From assembly GCA_012718855.1 (NCBI GenBank), contig JAAYBS010000063.1:1-40368 (forward strand): a stretch of DNA of 40,368 nt. The letters run 5' to 3'. The position numbers were made by a program, and so were the translations under genes. Of this stretch, positions 15,300 to 24,930 are shown piece after piece (the first letter of the stretch is position 1; each line of letters opens with the position of its first letter). The DNA is from Syntrophomonadaceae bacterium (GTDB lineage Bacteria; Bacillota; Syntrophomonadia; Syntrophomonadales; Syntrophomonadaceae). The notes under the pieces were generated by a model. The model was given only the letters and a program-made list of their open reading frames with translations. It was not told the DNA's origin and did not search any database.

Positions 15300-16019
15300 A
15301 TGGCTGTTAATGTGTATGAAGTCTTAATCTGGAGTTGTTTAGCCGGGATAGCAACTGTACTTGGTGCCATACTGTTATTTTTTCGTCAGGAATGGAGTAA
15401 TCGGGTTCTGGCATCATTTTTACGCCTGGCAGCAGGGGTTATGGTGGGAGTGGTCGTCTTTGATCTCTTCCCATCGGCTATTGCTTATGCGGGCCTGGGA
15501 ACAGCTTTAATAGGAATTCTGTTAGGGATAGCCATAATAGCCCTGTTTGATTATTTCTTTATGGCCAGAATTTATCCCGGAGATAGTCTAATAAGATTGG
15601 GATATTTAATCATGCTCGGTATTGCCATGCATGATTTCCCCGAAGGCATAGCCATAGCATTGGGATATGAAATGAAAGTTCGTACCGGCGCAGTTATCGC
15701 GTTGGGTATAGGTATTCACAATATTCCTGAAGGAATGGCTATAGCTGCGCCGCTTATTATGAGTGGTATGAGTCGCTGGCGAATTATATTACCAACTATA
15801 CTGGTAGGAATTATTACGCCCTTAGGAACTATATCCGGGCAAATAATTATAAATTATCAGCCTCAACTATTACCTGTACTATTGGGAATTGCATCCGGAA
15901 TTATGTTGTATCTGGTCTTTTTTCAACTATTACCTCAGGCAGGTAAAAAAGCAAAACAGGCAGATTGGAAATGGTTTTGGCTGGGGGCAAGCATTATTTT
16001 ATTAGCAACCTTTATCTAA
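15300..16019 (+). CDS. ZIP-family divalent metal transporter
   Basis: Integral membrane protein of about 239 residues with eight predicted helices. The two metal-site helices are plain: HDFPEGIAIALGYE and, later, HNIPEGMAIAAPL, the paired H-x3-E and H-N-x-P-E-G motifs of ZIP transporters. It probably moves zinc or a similar ion, and direction cannot be inferred. The start is uncertain: GTG 15297 and ATG 15300 are adjacent and the GGAAAG ribosome site is weak. Possibly co-transcribed with the next membrane protein gene, 71 bases downstream. Confidence 0.9.
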   Translation: MAVNVYEVLIWSCLAGIATVLGAILLFFRQEWSNRVLASFLRLAAGVMVGVVVFDLFPSAIAYAGLGTALIGILLGIAIIALFDYFFMARIYPGDSLIRLGYLIMLGIAMHDFPEGIAIALGYEMKVRTGAVIALGIGIHNIPEGMAIAAPLIMSGMSRWRIILPTILVGIITPLGTISGQIIINYQPQLLPVLLGIASGIMLYLVFFQLLPQAGKKAKQADWKWFWLGASIILLATFI

Positions 16020-16090
16020 TTTTTAAGATTAACCGCATAAAAACCGGTAGAGACTATGAAAATAAGTAAAAATAGATAAGGGGATATATA

Positions 16091-16534
16091 ATGGTTAACT
16101 TGTTTTACTTATTTTTGGCGGCCTTATCAGGTGCAGCTATGGCTCTACAAGGTACTTTTAATGCCAGTCTGGGTAAAATTATTGGTTTGTGGGAATCAAC
16201 GCTGTTAATTCATATAATCGGTGTTATAACTGTAATAGTAATTATGATAGCGGTTGGGTGTGGGTTAAACAATTACGGTAAACTTGGACAGGTACCCTGG
16301 TATGCATTTCTGGGAGGTGTACTGAATGTCCTGATCATTTATGCTGTAATTCGCTCCATACCGCAAATTGGAGTAGGTAATGCTACTACAGCTATTATAG
16401 TTGCCCAGATATCAACGGCAGTTTTAATTGATGCCCTGGGAGCTTTCGGCATGAAAAAGATAGGTTTTCAATATCTGGACATATTAGGTATTCTGCTGTT
16501 AGCTGCGGGAGCTAAATTATTGCTTATGGATTAA
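16091..16534 (+). CDS. YdcZ-like (DUF606) small DMT-superfamily transporter
   Basis: 147-residue membrane protein with five hydrophobic helices. It begins with a helix containing ALSGAAMALQGTFNASLG, and has the conserved VPWYAFLGGVLNVLIIYAV and the final helix LDILGILLLAAGAKLLL, as in the YdcZ half-size DMT proteins. These usually dimerise or occur in pairs; only one is present here. AAGGGG lies 8 bases before the ATG. The substrate is unknown. Confidence 0.82.
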   Translation: MVNLFYLFLAALSGAAMALQGTFNASLGKIIGLWESTLLIHIIGVITVIVIMIAVGCGLNNYGKLGQVPWYAFLGGVLNVLIIYAVIRSIPQIGVGNATTAIIVAQISTAVLIDALGAFGMKKIGFQYLDILGILLLAAGAKLLLMD

Positions 16535-16575
16535 TCATTTCACCTCTAATTATATCTCGGGCAGCAGATAATTAA

Positions 16576-16584
16576 TGTTATAAT
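16576..16584 (+). promoter_or_regulatory. Extended -10 promoter candidate for addBA
   Basis: TGTTATAAT, a perfect TATAAT with the TGn extension, about 113 bases before the addB ATG. The hexamer 17 bases upstream (CTCGGG) is not a -35 match. Transcription from near 16591 would give a leader of about 105 bases. Confidence 0.42.
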
Positions 16585-16696
16585 ACGCCTAGATAGTCAA
16601 CTAATGCCAGTCAACAGGGAGAGGAGACGTCAGGGAAACTGTCCATGCTATATATGTTTACCCTGATAAAGAGATTCGATATGGGAGGGCTTGTTG

Positions 16697-19600
16697 ATGA
16701 CTGTCAGGTATTTAACCGGACGTAACAGTACGGCAAAGAGTCAACACATATTTTCTGAAATAAAGCAGGCTTTACATAGTGGAACTGAAAATCGATTGAT
16801 TTTACTGGTTCCTGATCAATTCACATTTCAAACCGAAAGAGATTTAATTTGCAGCCTGGATGTTCCAGGTATTATGCAGGTGGAAGTATTAAGTTTTAAC
16901 CGGCTGGGGGAGCGGGTTATAAATGAAGCCGGAGGCAGGACGCGTACTACTATCGATGAACAGGGTAAACATATGGTACTGCGTAAAGTAATTAATGATA
17001 ATCTTCATAACCTTGGCATTTATAGTAAAGTTGCTGAACACCCCGGATTTGTTGAACAGGTATCAGAACTGATTGCAGAAATTAAAAGATATCAGGTTAA
17101 TATTGATGATATGGTAGCAGCCTGTACTTCAGAAGCAATGCTTGCCAAGACCAGCGATATAAAAGTTATCTATAATGCTTTTAATGACTACCTTCAAGGG
17201 CGCTATATAGACCTGGAAGATAAGAGCAATCTGGTTGTTGAAAAGATGACCAATTGCAGTTGGCTAAAAGATTCACATATCTGGATAGATGATTTTATAA
17301 CCTTTACACCACAGCGATTACAGGTAATTGAACAATTGTTGTTATTGGCTGAAGAAATTACTTTTTCCTTCACGCTGGATTTATCTGCTTCACGCCGGGA
17401 TGCCCAACTGTTTTCTCCCTCTAATTACACATATAAAAAGATTCATTCTCTGGCTGATAACCTGGGTTTAAAACAGGAACTTATAGTTGTTCCTGACATT
17501 GATGCGGATCAGAAAGTGGCACTGAAACATTTGGAAAAAGAATTATATGCTTATCCGTCCCGGGTATGGGAAGATGAGGTAGAAGGCTTGTCAGTTTTTG
17601 CGGCAGCTAATATTTCTTCCGAAGTAGAGCAAGCTGCCTCCCGGATTATTAAATTTGCCCGCGAGAATTCCTGGCATTGGAAAGATATAGTCATAATCTG
17701 TTCCGATATGGAAAATTACAGTTATCTTATCAGACGCATATTCCCGGAATACGGCATACCATTTTTTATTGACGACAAAAGAGATATTATGGACAACCCC
17801 ATTATTGAATATTTGATGGCATTATTAGATATTCTCATCCGAAATTTCCGTTTTGATGATGTAGTGCGAATGCTTAAAACCGGCCTTTTGGATTTAACAG
17901 CTGATGATGTGGAAGAATTGGAAAATTATATGCTGGCCTATGGTATTCAGGGTGATAAATGGAAACATGATTTTATTTATGGCCCACCGGAGGAACTGGA
18001 GAAATTAAACCAGTTGCGTATTAGAATTGCCGAACCTATCTTTGAATTACAGACAAATATAAAATCGGCAACTTCCTATGCAGCTCGAACCCGGCAGCTG
18101 TATGATTTTCTGGAACAAAGGTCAATCCAGACCGGATTACTTAATTGGATTGAGGATTTACGTGAACAAAACCTGCATGAGCAGGTTTTACAAAACACTC
18201 AAGTATGGAATATTGTCATGCAAATCTTTGATCAGATAGTAACAATTATGGGTGATGATATTTGTACTCTAAAAGAATACCGCTCGGTACTGGAAAGTGG
18301 CTTTACCTCTTTTAAACTCGGAATGATACCTCCCACAGTTGACCAGGTAATTATCGGCAGTTTGCAAAGGTTAAAAAGCCGCGGAGCCCGTGGATTAATA
18401 GTATTGGGTGTAAATGACGGCAAATTACCGGCAGCAGGTAATCCCAATGGTATTTTGTTGGACGAGGAGAAACAGGGCCTGGAAGAAAAGGGCATTATTC
18501 TCTCCAGTAGCCGGGAACAACGTATGGATGAGGAAAGATTTATTATTTACAGTGCTTTGACCAGAGCCACTGATGAAGTAGTACTGTCTTATGCTTTGGC
18601 TGATGTTCAGGGTAAAGCATTACGTCCTTCATTATTAATTGACCGGGTTAAAAAAATATTTCCGCGCATAAAGCAAAATTCTGATTTAGTAGAAAACCGA
18701 ATGAGCCAGTTACAATTGGTTTCAACTCCGATTAGCACCTATAAATATTTGATTGAAAATATGCGTCGATTCCTTGACGATAAACCTATTGAAGATTTCT
18801 GGTGGGATATATTGGGCTGGTATCAAAACAATCCGGATTGGGAGGCTTTGCATACTATGACCGGCAAGGCTTTCTTTCACCGTAATCAACTTCATTATGT
18901 AGAGCCAAAAGAAGCTAAGCGATTATATACCAGACCCTTTCGAACTAATGTTTCTCAATTGGAAAAGTTTGCTGCTTGTCCATTTGCTCATTTTATTCAA
19001 TATGGAATGCGTGCTCGGGAACGAAAACAATACACAGTAGAATTCCCTGATATCGGTAATATATTTCATGAAAGCATATTGAAGTATGGAAACCGTATAT
19101 CTGAGGAAAAACATGACTGGCTTAATTTAACTCAGGATCAATGTGAAGTGATGGTTGATGAGATTATGGAGGAATTGACAGCCGATTATGGCAACGGTGT
19201 ATTTCAAAGTAATAATCGTTATATGAATTTGAAAGATAGATTGAAGCGGGTTAGCCGCCGGGCTACCTGGACAATTACTGAACATATGAAAAAAGGTGAA
19301 TTTCAGTTATTAGGGCATGAGATAGCTTTTGGCAAGGGGAAAGATTTCCCGGCCATAGAGGTGGAGTTGAATAACGGCGAAATACTTTACCTGGAAGGAA
19401 GGGTTGACCGGATTGATTATTTTAACCTGCCTGATTCCACCTATATAAAAATTATTGATTATAAATCGGGTAATAAATACATGCAAATAGATGATGTGTA
19501 TTATGGTTTATCATTGCAATTATTCATCTACTTATCGGCTTTATTAAAAAGTGATCATCCCAATTTTCAAAGTACTTTAAAACCTGCCGGAGTATTCTAC

Positions 19601-20062
19601 TTTAAGATTGATGACCCTATGATAACAACAGAACAGATGGATATGGATAAAATTGAGTCGGAATTGCGTAAAGCACTTAAAATGCGGGGAATAACCTTAA
19701 AAGATGTGGAAGTGGTTCGTGCCATAGACCGCGAAATAGTAAAGGACTCAGAAGTTTTACCGGTTACCTTAAAGAGTGATGGTGATTTTAGCAAAAATTC
19801 ATCGGTTTTATCAGAAGATGAATGGCATGTGATACTTAACTATGTGGAAGCTAAAGTTGCCGGATTAAGTGAACAAATTTTATCCGGACGAGTCAGTATT
19901 GAACCTTATAAAAAAAATAATAACGATAATGCCTGTACTTATTGTAATTACAAGGCTATTTGTCAATTTGATATGCTTTTTGAGGGTAATCAGTACAAAT
20001 ACCTGCAGAAATATAATATGGAACAGGTTTTGCAGTTGATGGAAAAATCGGAGGAGGGTTAA
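16697..20062 (+). CDS. addB: ATP-dependent helicase-nuclease subunit B (AddB)
   Basis: Subunit of the AddAB enzyme that resects double-strand DNA ends up to a Chi-type site for recombination. ATG 16697 is chosen: GGGAGG lies 8 bases upstream, and the in-frame TTG codons at 16691 and 16694 are too close to it. About 1121 residues, normal for the family. The N-terminal nucleotide loop reads GRNSTAKS (residues 8-15): the usual Gly before Lys is Ala. The C-terminus has the RecB-type nuclease core with EGRVDRIDYF and IIDYKSGNK, and the four Cys of the iron-sulfur staple: Cys761 in FAACPFAHF and the trio in CTYCNYKAIC near residues 1080-1089. Stop and addA start are separated by only 3 bases, so translation is coupled. 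Confidence 0.95.
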   Translation: MTVRYLTGRNSTAKSQHIFSEIKQALHSGTENRLILLVPDQFTFQTERDLICSLDVPGIMQVEVLSFNRLGERVINEAGGRTRTTIDEQGKHMVLRKVINDNLHNLGIYSKVAEHPGFVEQVSELIAEIKRYQVNIDDMVAACTSEAMLAKTSDIKVIYNAFNDYLQGRYIDLEDKSNLVVEKMTNCSWLKDSHIWIDDFITFTPQRLQVIEQLLLLAEEITFSFTLDLSASRRDAQLFSPSNYTYKKIHSLADNLGLKQELIVVPDIDADQKVALKHLEKELYAYPSRVWEDEVEGLSVFAAANISSEVEQAASRIIKFARENSWHWKDIVIICSDMENYSYLIRRIFPEYGIPFFIDDKRDIMDNPIIEYLMALLDILIRNFRFDDVVRMLKTGLLDLTADDVEELENYMLAYGIQGDKWKHDFIYGPPEELEKLNQLRIRIAEPIFELQTNIKSATSYAARTRQLYDFLEQRSIQTGLLNWIEDLREQNLHEQVLQNTQVWNIVMQIFDQIVTIMGDDICTLKEYRSVLESGFTSFKLGMIPPTVDQVIIGSLQRLKSRGARGLIVLGVNDGKLPAAGNPNGILLDEEKQGLEEKGIILSSSREQRMDEERFIIYSALTRATDEVVLSYALADVQGKALRPSLLIDRVKKIFPRIKQNSDLVENRMSQLQLVSTPISTYKYLIENMRRFLDDKPIEDFWWDILGWYQNNPDWEALHTMTGKAFFHRNQLHYVEPKEAKRLYTRPFRTNVSQLEKFAACPFAHFIQYGMRARERKQYTVEFPDIGNIFHESILKYGNRISEEKHDWLNLTQDQCEVMVDEIMEELTADYGNGVFQSNNRYMNLKDRLKRVSRRATWTITEHMKKGEFQLLGHEIAFGKGKDFPAIEVELNNGEILYLEGRVDRIDYFNLPDSTYIKIIDYKSGNKYMQIDDVYYGLSLQLFIYLSALLKSDHPNFQSTLKPAGVFYFKIDDPMITTEQMDMDKIESELRKALKMRGITLKDVEVVRAIDREIVKDSEVLPVTLKSDGDFSKNSSVLSEDEWHVILNYVEAKVAGLSEQILSGRVSIEPYKKNNNDNACTYCNYKAICQFDMLFEGNQYKYLQKYNMEQVLQLMEKSEEG

Positions 20063-20065
20063 GCA

Positions 20066-23000
20066 GTGAGAAACTGGACGAATGAACAGCGGGAGGCTAT
20101 TGAACTGCGTGACCGCAATTTATTAGTCGCTGCTGCAGCAGGATCAGGTAAAACTGCTGTTCTGGTAGAACGAATAATCCAAATAGTTATTAAGGATAAA
20201 ATTGATATAGATCAATTGCTGGTAGTTACTTTTACGCAGGCAGCCGCTGCTGAAATGCGGGAAAGAATTAGCCGGGCTATCCACGAGGAATTGGACCAAT
20301 CTGATGAACATAATCAGGAACATTTAAGACGACAATTATCACTGTTAAACCGCGCCTCAATAAGTACTCTGCATGCATTCTGTACTGAGGTTATTAAAGA
20401 CTATTTTCATTTGATTGATATTGACCCCCGTTTTCGTATTGCTGATAATACTGAAGCATTAATTATTAAAAGCGAATGCATGGAGGAAATGCTGGAAGAG
20501 CAATATCAGAAGGCTAGTCCGGAATTTTTGATGCTGGTTGAAATGTTTGGCGGCAACCGTGATGATACCCCATTAAGTGATCTGCTGTTAAAGATTTATG
20601 ATTTTATTCAGAGTCAGCCAGAACCGTTGGAATGGTTAAATAATAAGGCCCATGATTATAACATGACCAGAGAAGAATTTGAAAACAGCAGTTGGCTTAA
20701 AACCATTAAACAAAATATCAAAACCAGGTTAATCGCTGCCGAAGACTTATTTACCAGGTCATTACAGGAATCATTGTTACCGAATGGTCCAGCTGCTTAT
20801 ATTGAAGCTCTGCAGGATGACAATATAAAAATTAATCAATTGCTGGAAGCTTTAGATGGTGGAAATTTTGATGATTTTTATAATCTAATGTACTCAATTG
20901 ATTTCAAGCGTCTAAAACCTGCCACCCCTGAGCATAAAGAGAAAGCAGAAGAGATCAAAGGGTGGCGTGATGAAGCTAAAAAGATTATTACTGATATAAA
21001 AAAGAAAATTATACTTAAACCGGTTGATGAAATGCTGGCTGATATTAACCAGCTTTATCCCTACATAAATTACATCTATTCTTTAATAATGGACTATACC
21101 CGCATTTATACCCTGAATAAATCAGAACGGGGTGTTTTAGATTTTAATGACCTGGAACATTATGCCCTGCAAGTATTATCATACCCTTTGGCCAGACAGG
21201 AATATCAATCCCGTTATCAGTACATCTTTGTTGACGAATATCAGGATAGTAATCTGGTTCAGGAGACTATTATCAGCTATATCAAACGGGACAATAATTT
21301 ATTTATGGTAGGGGACGTTAAACAAAGTATTTATAGATTTCGTTTAGCAGATCCCGGTTTATTTATGCAAAAATATGAGGAATATAGGCGATCTGAACAC
21401 AGTATCAATTGGCGTATAGATTTGGGAACAAATTTTCGTTGTAGTCAGGAAATAATTAATTCGGTAAATTGTTTATTTACTGAAATCATGTCCCGTGAAT
21501 TAGGTGAACTTGATTATGATGACCGGGTTAAATTGAACTACGGAGCAAATAATAATAAATTTTATGACCCCAGTGTAGAACTTTGCATCATCGATGGAAA
21601 TGACGATGGGTTACAGGACGAAACTGTAATGGCTGAGGATGATACAACAATTGATGAGACGTTAGCAGTAAGCGATAATGATGTTCCAATGGACAACATT
21701 GAAAGGGAAGCACTATTTGTCGCCCAGAGAATTAAACAACTACTTAGCGAAGAAGTATATGATTCCAGAACTGAGACTTATCGACCAGTGGAGTATCGCG
21801 ATATTGTTGTTCTGATGAGGGCTACTGTTAACTGGGCCGGGCAGTTTGCTGAAACCTTTATGTCCGAGGGAATACCTTGTTATGCTGATGTTAACAGTGG
21901 TTATTTTCAGGCTATTGAAGTTGAATTGTTCATGAATCTTTTAAGGGTTATTGATAATAAAAGACAGGATATTCCTCTAATGAGCGTTATGCGTTCACCA
22001 ATATTTGATTTTAGCTTACCGGAAATGATAATGATTCGGGCTGCAAGTAAAACAGCTGCATTTTATAAAGCCATAGAAGACTATCGCTTAAATAATGAAG
22101 ATAAACTGGCGGAAAAGCTTAACAAGTTTATTCAACAGATTAGTATTTGGAAAGATGAATCCCGGTATATGAGTATGGATGATTTTATCTGGAGATTATT
22201 AATAACTACCGGATATTATTATTATTGTGCAGCAATGCCCGGGGGGCAGCAACGCCAGGCGAATCTGCGTTTATTACATGATCGGTCCCGTCAGTTCAGT
22301 CAAACTTCCATAAAGGGTTTATATAATTTTATTAAGTTCATTGATAAATTAAAGATCAGCAGTGGTGATATGGATATTGCCCGGGTGTTAGGCGAAAATG
22401 ACAATGTAGTCAGAATTATGAGTATTCATAAAAGCAAAGGTTTGGAGTTTCCTATAGTAATATTGGCCGGATTGGGTAAAAAATTTAATATGCGGGATAC
22501 TTCAGGCACGGTATTACTACATAAGGATTTAGGAATTGGTTCACGCTTTATAGACCCTAAATTAAGGTTTTCCACTAATACCATAACCCGTATCGCCATA
22601 AGTGACCAGCTGACTACGGAGAGTTTGGCAGAAGAAATGCGTATTTTGTACGTTGCCTGTACTCGTGCCCAATATAAATTAATCATGGTAGGGTCTATCA
22701 ACGACTTAAACAAACAAAAGCATAAATGGATAAAACAACAGGGAGTATATCAGCTTGCACAAAGCCGCAATTATTTGGATTGGATTGCACCAGTAGTGGT
22801 GAGGCACAATAGCGCAGCAATACTACTGCCTGATTCATACCAGGATTGTCATCCCGTATCAATAATTGATGATTGCAATTGGAATGTGATAATAAACAGT
22901 CCAGCAATTAATGAATACCATATTGGCCCGGCAATTAAAAAAGATTTTATTAAACGCTGGAATTATTCAGAAATGCCGCCATCGGAACAGGCAGAAGAAT

Positions 23001-23686
23001 TTAAAACTATCTTGGATTGGAATTATAGATACAAAGATGTACAAGATATCCCTTCCAAAATATCAGTTACTCAAATAACTGATTTGGAGCGCAAGAATCT
23101 GGTTGAATACGCTTATTCACCACCTGAGTTTAATATTAAACCTAGATTTTTAGATACAACTTCCGCCATAACTCCGGTACAGAAGGGTACAGTGCTACAT
23201 ACAGTTATGCAACACCTTGATTTGCAACGTTTGGAAGATGGTGCTGTCAGTATAAACCGGCAGATTAATGAAATGGTTAAGGCAGAAATTCTGACTGAAC
23301 AGGAAGCTGAAGTAATTGATTCTCTGGCTATTAATAAATTCTTTAATACAGAATTGGGCCAAAGAATATTAAAAGCTGAAAAGGTCTATCGGGAAACACC
23401 ATTTAACCTGCGCTGTCCTGCTTCAGATATTTTTAGTTTAGCTGCAGGCACGGATGAAAATTTATTGGTGCAAGGTGTTATTGACTTGTATTTTGAAGAG
23501 GACAATAAATTAATCTTATTGGATTTTAAGACTGACCGGGCATTATATAATCTGGAAAGATTAATAAAACAATATTCTATACAGCTTAAATGGTACCGCA
23601 GAGCATTGGAATCCATCCAGCAAAAAGAAGTATCTGAAATGTATTTATACCTTTTCGAAAATCACCAAACAGTAGCGGTTAATTAA
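20066..23686 (+). CDS. addA: ATP-dependent helicase-nuclease subunit A (AddA)
   Basis: UvrD/RecB-like motor and nuclease partner of AddB. 1206 residues, full length. In order: Q motif Gln8, Walker A AAAAGSGKT (22-30), FTQAAAAEMRERI (motif Ia), FVDEYQDSN (Walker B with motif II), GDVKQSIYRFR (motif III), SIHKSKGLEFPIV (motif V), EEMRILYVACTRAQ (motif VI), and a C-terminal nuclease with GVIDLYFEEDNKLILLDFKTDR, whose Asp and Lys form the metal site. Start is GTG 20066 with GGAGG 8-12 bases upstream, overlapping the end of addB. Both subunits keep intact nuclease motifs, as expected for a dual-nuclease AddAB. Confidence 0.96.
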   Translation: MRNWTNEQREAIELRDRNLLVAAAAGSGKTAVLVERIIQIVIKDKIDIDQLLVVTFTQAAAAEMRERISRAIHEELDQSDEHNQEHLRRQLSLLNRASISTLHAFCTEVIKDYFHLIDIDPRFRIADNTEALIIKSECMEEMLEEQYQKASPEFLMLVEMFGGNRDDTPLSDLLLKIYDFIQSQPEPLEWLNNKAHDYNMTREEFENSSWLKTIKQNIKTRLIAAEDLFTRSLQESLLPNGPAAYIEALQDDNIKINQLLEALDGGNFDDFYNLMYSIDFKRLKPATPEHKEKAEEIKGWRDEAKKIITDIKKKIILKPVDEMLADINQLYPYINYIYSLIMDYTRIYTLNKSERGVLDFNDLEHYALQVLSYPLARQEYQSRYQYIFVDEYQDSNLVQETIISYIKRDNNLFMVGDVKQSIYRFRLADPGLFMQKYEEYRRSEHSINWRIDLGTNFRCSQEIINSVNCLFTEIMSRELGELDYDDRVKLNYGANNNKFYDPSVELCIIDGNDDGLQDETVMAEDDTTIDETLAVSDNDVPMDNIEREALFVAQRIKQLLSEEVYDSRTETYRPVEYRDIVVLMRATVNWAGQFAETFMSEGIPCYADVNSGYFQAIEVELFMNLLRVIDNKRQDIPLMSVMRSPIFDFSLPEMIMIRAASKTAAFYKAIEDYRLNNEDKLAEKLNKFIQQISIWKDESRYMSMDDFIWRLLITTGYYYYCAAMPGGQQRQANLRLLHDRSRQFSQTSIKGLYNFIKFIDKLKISSGDMDIARVLGENDNVVRIMSIHKSKGLEFPIVILAGLGKKFNMRDTSGTVLLHKDLGIGSRFIDPKLRFSTNTITRIAISDQLTTESLAEEMRILYVACTRAQYKLIMVGSINDLNKQKHKWIKQQGVYQLAQSRNYLDWIAPVVVRHNSAAILLPDSYQDCHPVSIIDDCNWNVIINSPAINEYHIGPAIKKDFIKRWNYSEMPPSEQAEEFKTILDWNYRYKDVQDIPSKISVTQITDLERKNLVEYAYSPPEFNIKPRFLDTTSAITPVQKGTVLHTVMQHLDLQRLEDGAVSINRQINEMVKAEILTEQEAEVIDSLAINKFFNTELGQRILKAEKVYRETPFNLRCPASDIFSLAAGTDENLLVQGVIDLYFEEDNKLILLDFKTDRALYNLERLIKQYSIQLKWYRRALESIQQKEVSEMYLYLFENHQTVAVN

Positions 23687-23708
23687 AACTACTGATTATT
23701 TTTATGTT

Positions 23709-24728
23709 TTAACGGGTGAATCCTTCTATAAACAGCTGTTTTAATTCTTCCTCGCTGCTAAAATGGGCGGGGAGGTTGTCATCCAGGGTTTCCATAACCG
23801 CATCCAATAAAGCTCTAACTATTTCTTCACGCGTTACTAAACAACGCGTAGCAGTGTAACCGGAATTTACCAATCCAGTTATCCAATCAATCTGATCAGA
23901 ATAAAGGTGAATTGGCATTTGCATTAATGGTCGGCGCTTTTTCTTTTTGGGATTGGAGTCTATAAATTCTGCATTTTCTTTATTCTCAACAATAATATTT
24001 TTGGTGGATATTTCGGCTGTAACAGGACTTTCCGGAGTGTAACCATGAAAATTTTCACGTGCTAAAGCCCATTGATCTCGAGCTTGTTTTTCAATTTGAG
24101 GATATTTTTTAATATTTTTATGGAAAATCGCCTGATTAAACCAGTTTACAGCTTCATTATAATTTCCTAAGCGTAAATTTAACTCGCCAATTAGATATAC
24201 TGCTTGTACATCACTGAGATTACCAATTGAATCAGAACCATTTTTATATGCTTCAATATAATTAGTCAGGGCTTCCCGCATATATGTATGTTCCAACTCC
24301 TCGTTACCTATTTCCCTTGATATCCACGCAGCACCCAACAGTAATCCGGCCAACTCAGCAGGCGGAACCTTTTTAAGTTGGGCAGTACGAATTCCCATCT
24401 GCATGCTGATTAATGCAGTATCTACGTTTCTCTCTTCATTAAAATTAGGTGAATTATCAGCTTTTAATTTTAAAAGGGCACCTGCTAATTGTTTAGAAAC
24501 CTTGTCTGGTAAATCATCATTAAAAGTATTACTTGAGGCTGCGTATGAACAACTTGAACATACTATTATAGAATAATGAAGTGGACTTAAACCACGATAA
24601 ATAGTATGTAAATCAGACTCCTTTTCTACGACATAGCTGGCCGAGCTGCGCACTGCCATACTGGTAAAAGGTGTTTTACAAATTGGGCAGGTATACTTAC
24701 GGGCAAATAACTTATCAGAATTAGACAT
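23709..24728 (-). CDS. DUF2225 protein with N-terminal zinc ribbon
   Basis: 339 residues. The start carries two Cys pairs, YTCPICKTPF and VCSSCSYAA, that should bind zinc; between them is the HTIYRGLSPLHYSIIVC stretch typical of DUF2225. The middle is alpha-helical and TPR-like (AVYLIGELNLRLGNYNEAVNWFNQA). A basic patch KKKKRRP lies near residue 265. DUF2225 proteins are common in spore-formers and syntrophs; their role is unknown. The start has GGAGTG 9 bases upstream. It is convergent with addA with only 22 bases between and no clear terminator there. Confidence 0.78.
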   Translation of the reverse strand: MSNSDKLFARKYTCPICKTPFTSMAVRSSASYVVEKESDLHTIYRGLSPLHYSIIVCSSCSYAASSNTFNDDLPDKVSKQLAGALLKLKADNSPNFNEERNVDTALISMQMGIRTAQLKKVPPAELAGLLLGAAWISREIGNEELEHTYMREALTNYIEAYKNGSDSIGNLSDVQAVYLIGELNLRLGNYNEAVNWFNQAIFHKNIKKYPQIEKQARDQWALARENFHGYTPESPVTAEISTKNIIVENKENAEFIDSNPKKKKRRPLMQMPIHLYSDQIDWITGLVNSGYTATRCLVTREEIVRALLDAVMETLDDNLPAHFSSEEELKQLFIEGFTR

Positions 24729-24862
24729 ATATTATAACACTCCAAACTTATTATAAATATTCTGAATATTGGGAATTGAGTTGAGTTGGTATATAATTAT
24801 AATATTAGTTACTTTAATTATAATAGGTATTTTTTAATATCCTATCAAACGGAGGTCCTAAA

Positions 24863-24917
24863 TTGTATAGGCATATATGTCATTAATGATTTCGAAGGAG
24901 GAATGAGGTATCACTAA
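24863..24917 (+). other. Chain of three overlapping micro-ORFs in front of the sigma-54 activator gene
   Basis: TTG 24863 to TAA 24886 (7 codons before the stop, with GGAGG at 24851-24855 placed 7 bases upstream); ATG 24886 to TGA 24906 (6 codons, start sharing one base with the previous stop); ATG 24903 to TAA 24917 (4 codons, sharing ATGA with the previous stop). They run into the activator gene 13 bases later. This could be chance in AT-rich DNA or a translated leader that tunes activator synthesis. Confidence 0.3.
24895..24901 (+). promoter_or_regulatory. Strong ribosome site placed before an ATC codon of the activator gene
   Basis: AAGGAGG, 8 bases before ATC 24910, which is in frame with the activator; an in-frame TGA at 24904 rules out any start further upstream. 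From ATC the protein begins ITKVGNYMNNNV, and KVGNYM fits the usual opening of a CBS domain (K-V-x-D-Y-M). The first ATG (24931) is 29 bases from this site and has none of its own. Confidence 0.4.
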
Positions 24918-24930
24918 AGTAGGCAACTAT

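Noticed and set aside
16650-16775. 26-codon frame overlapping the start of addB (ATG 16650)
   Set aside because: No ribosome site at a usable distance; overlap with addB start is probably chance.
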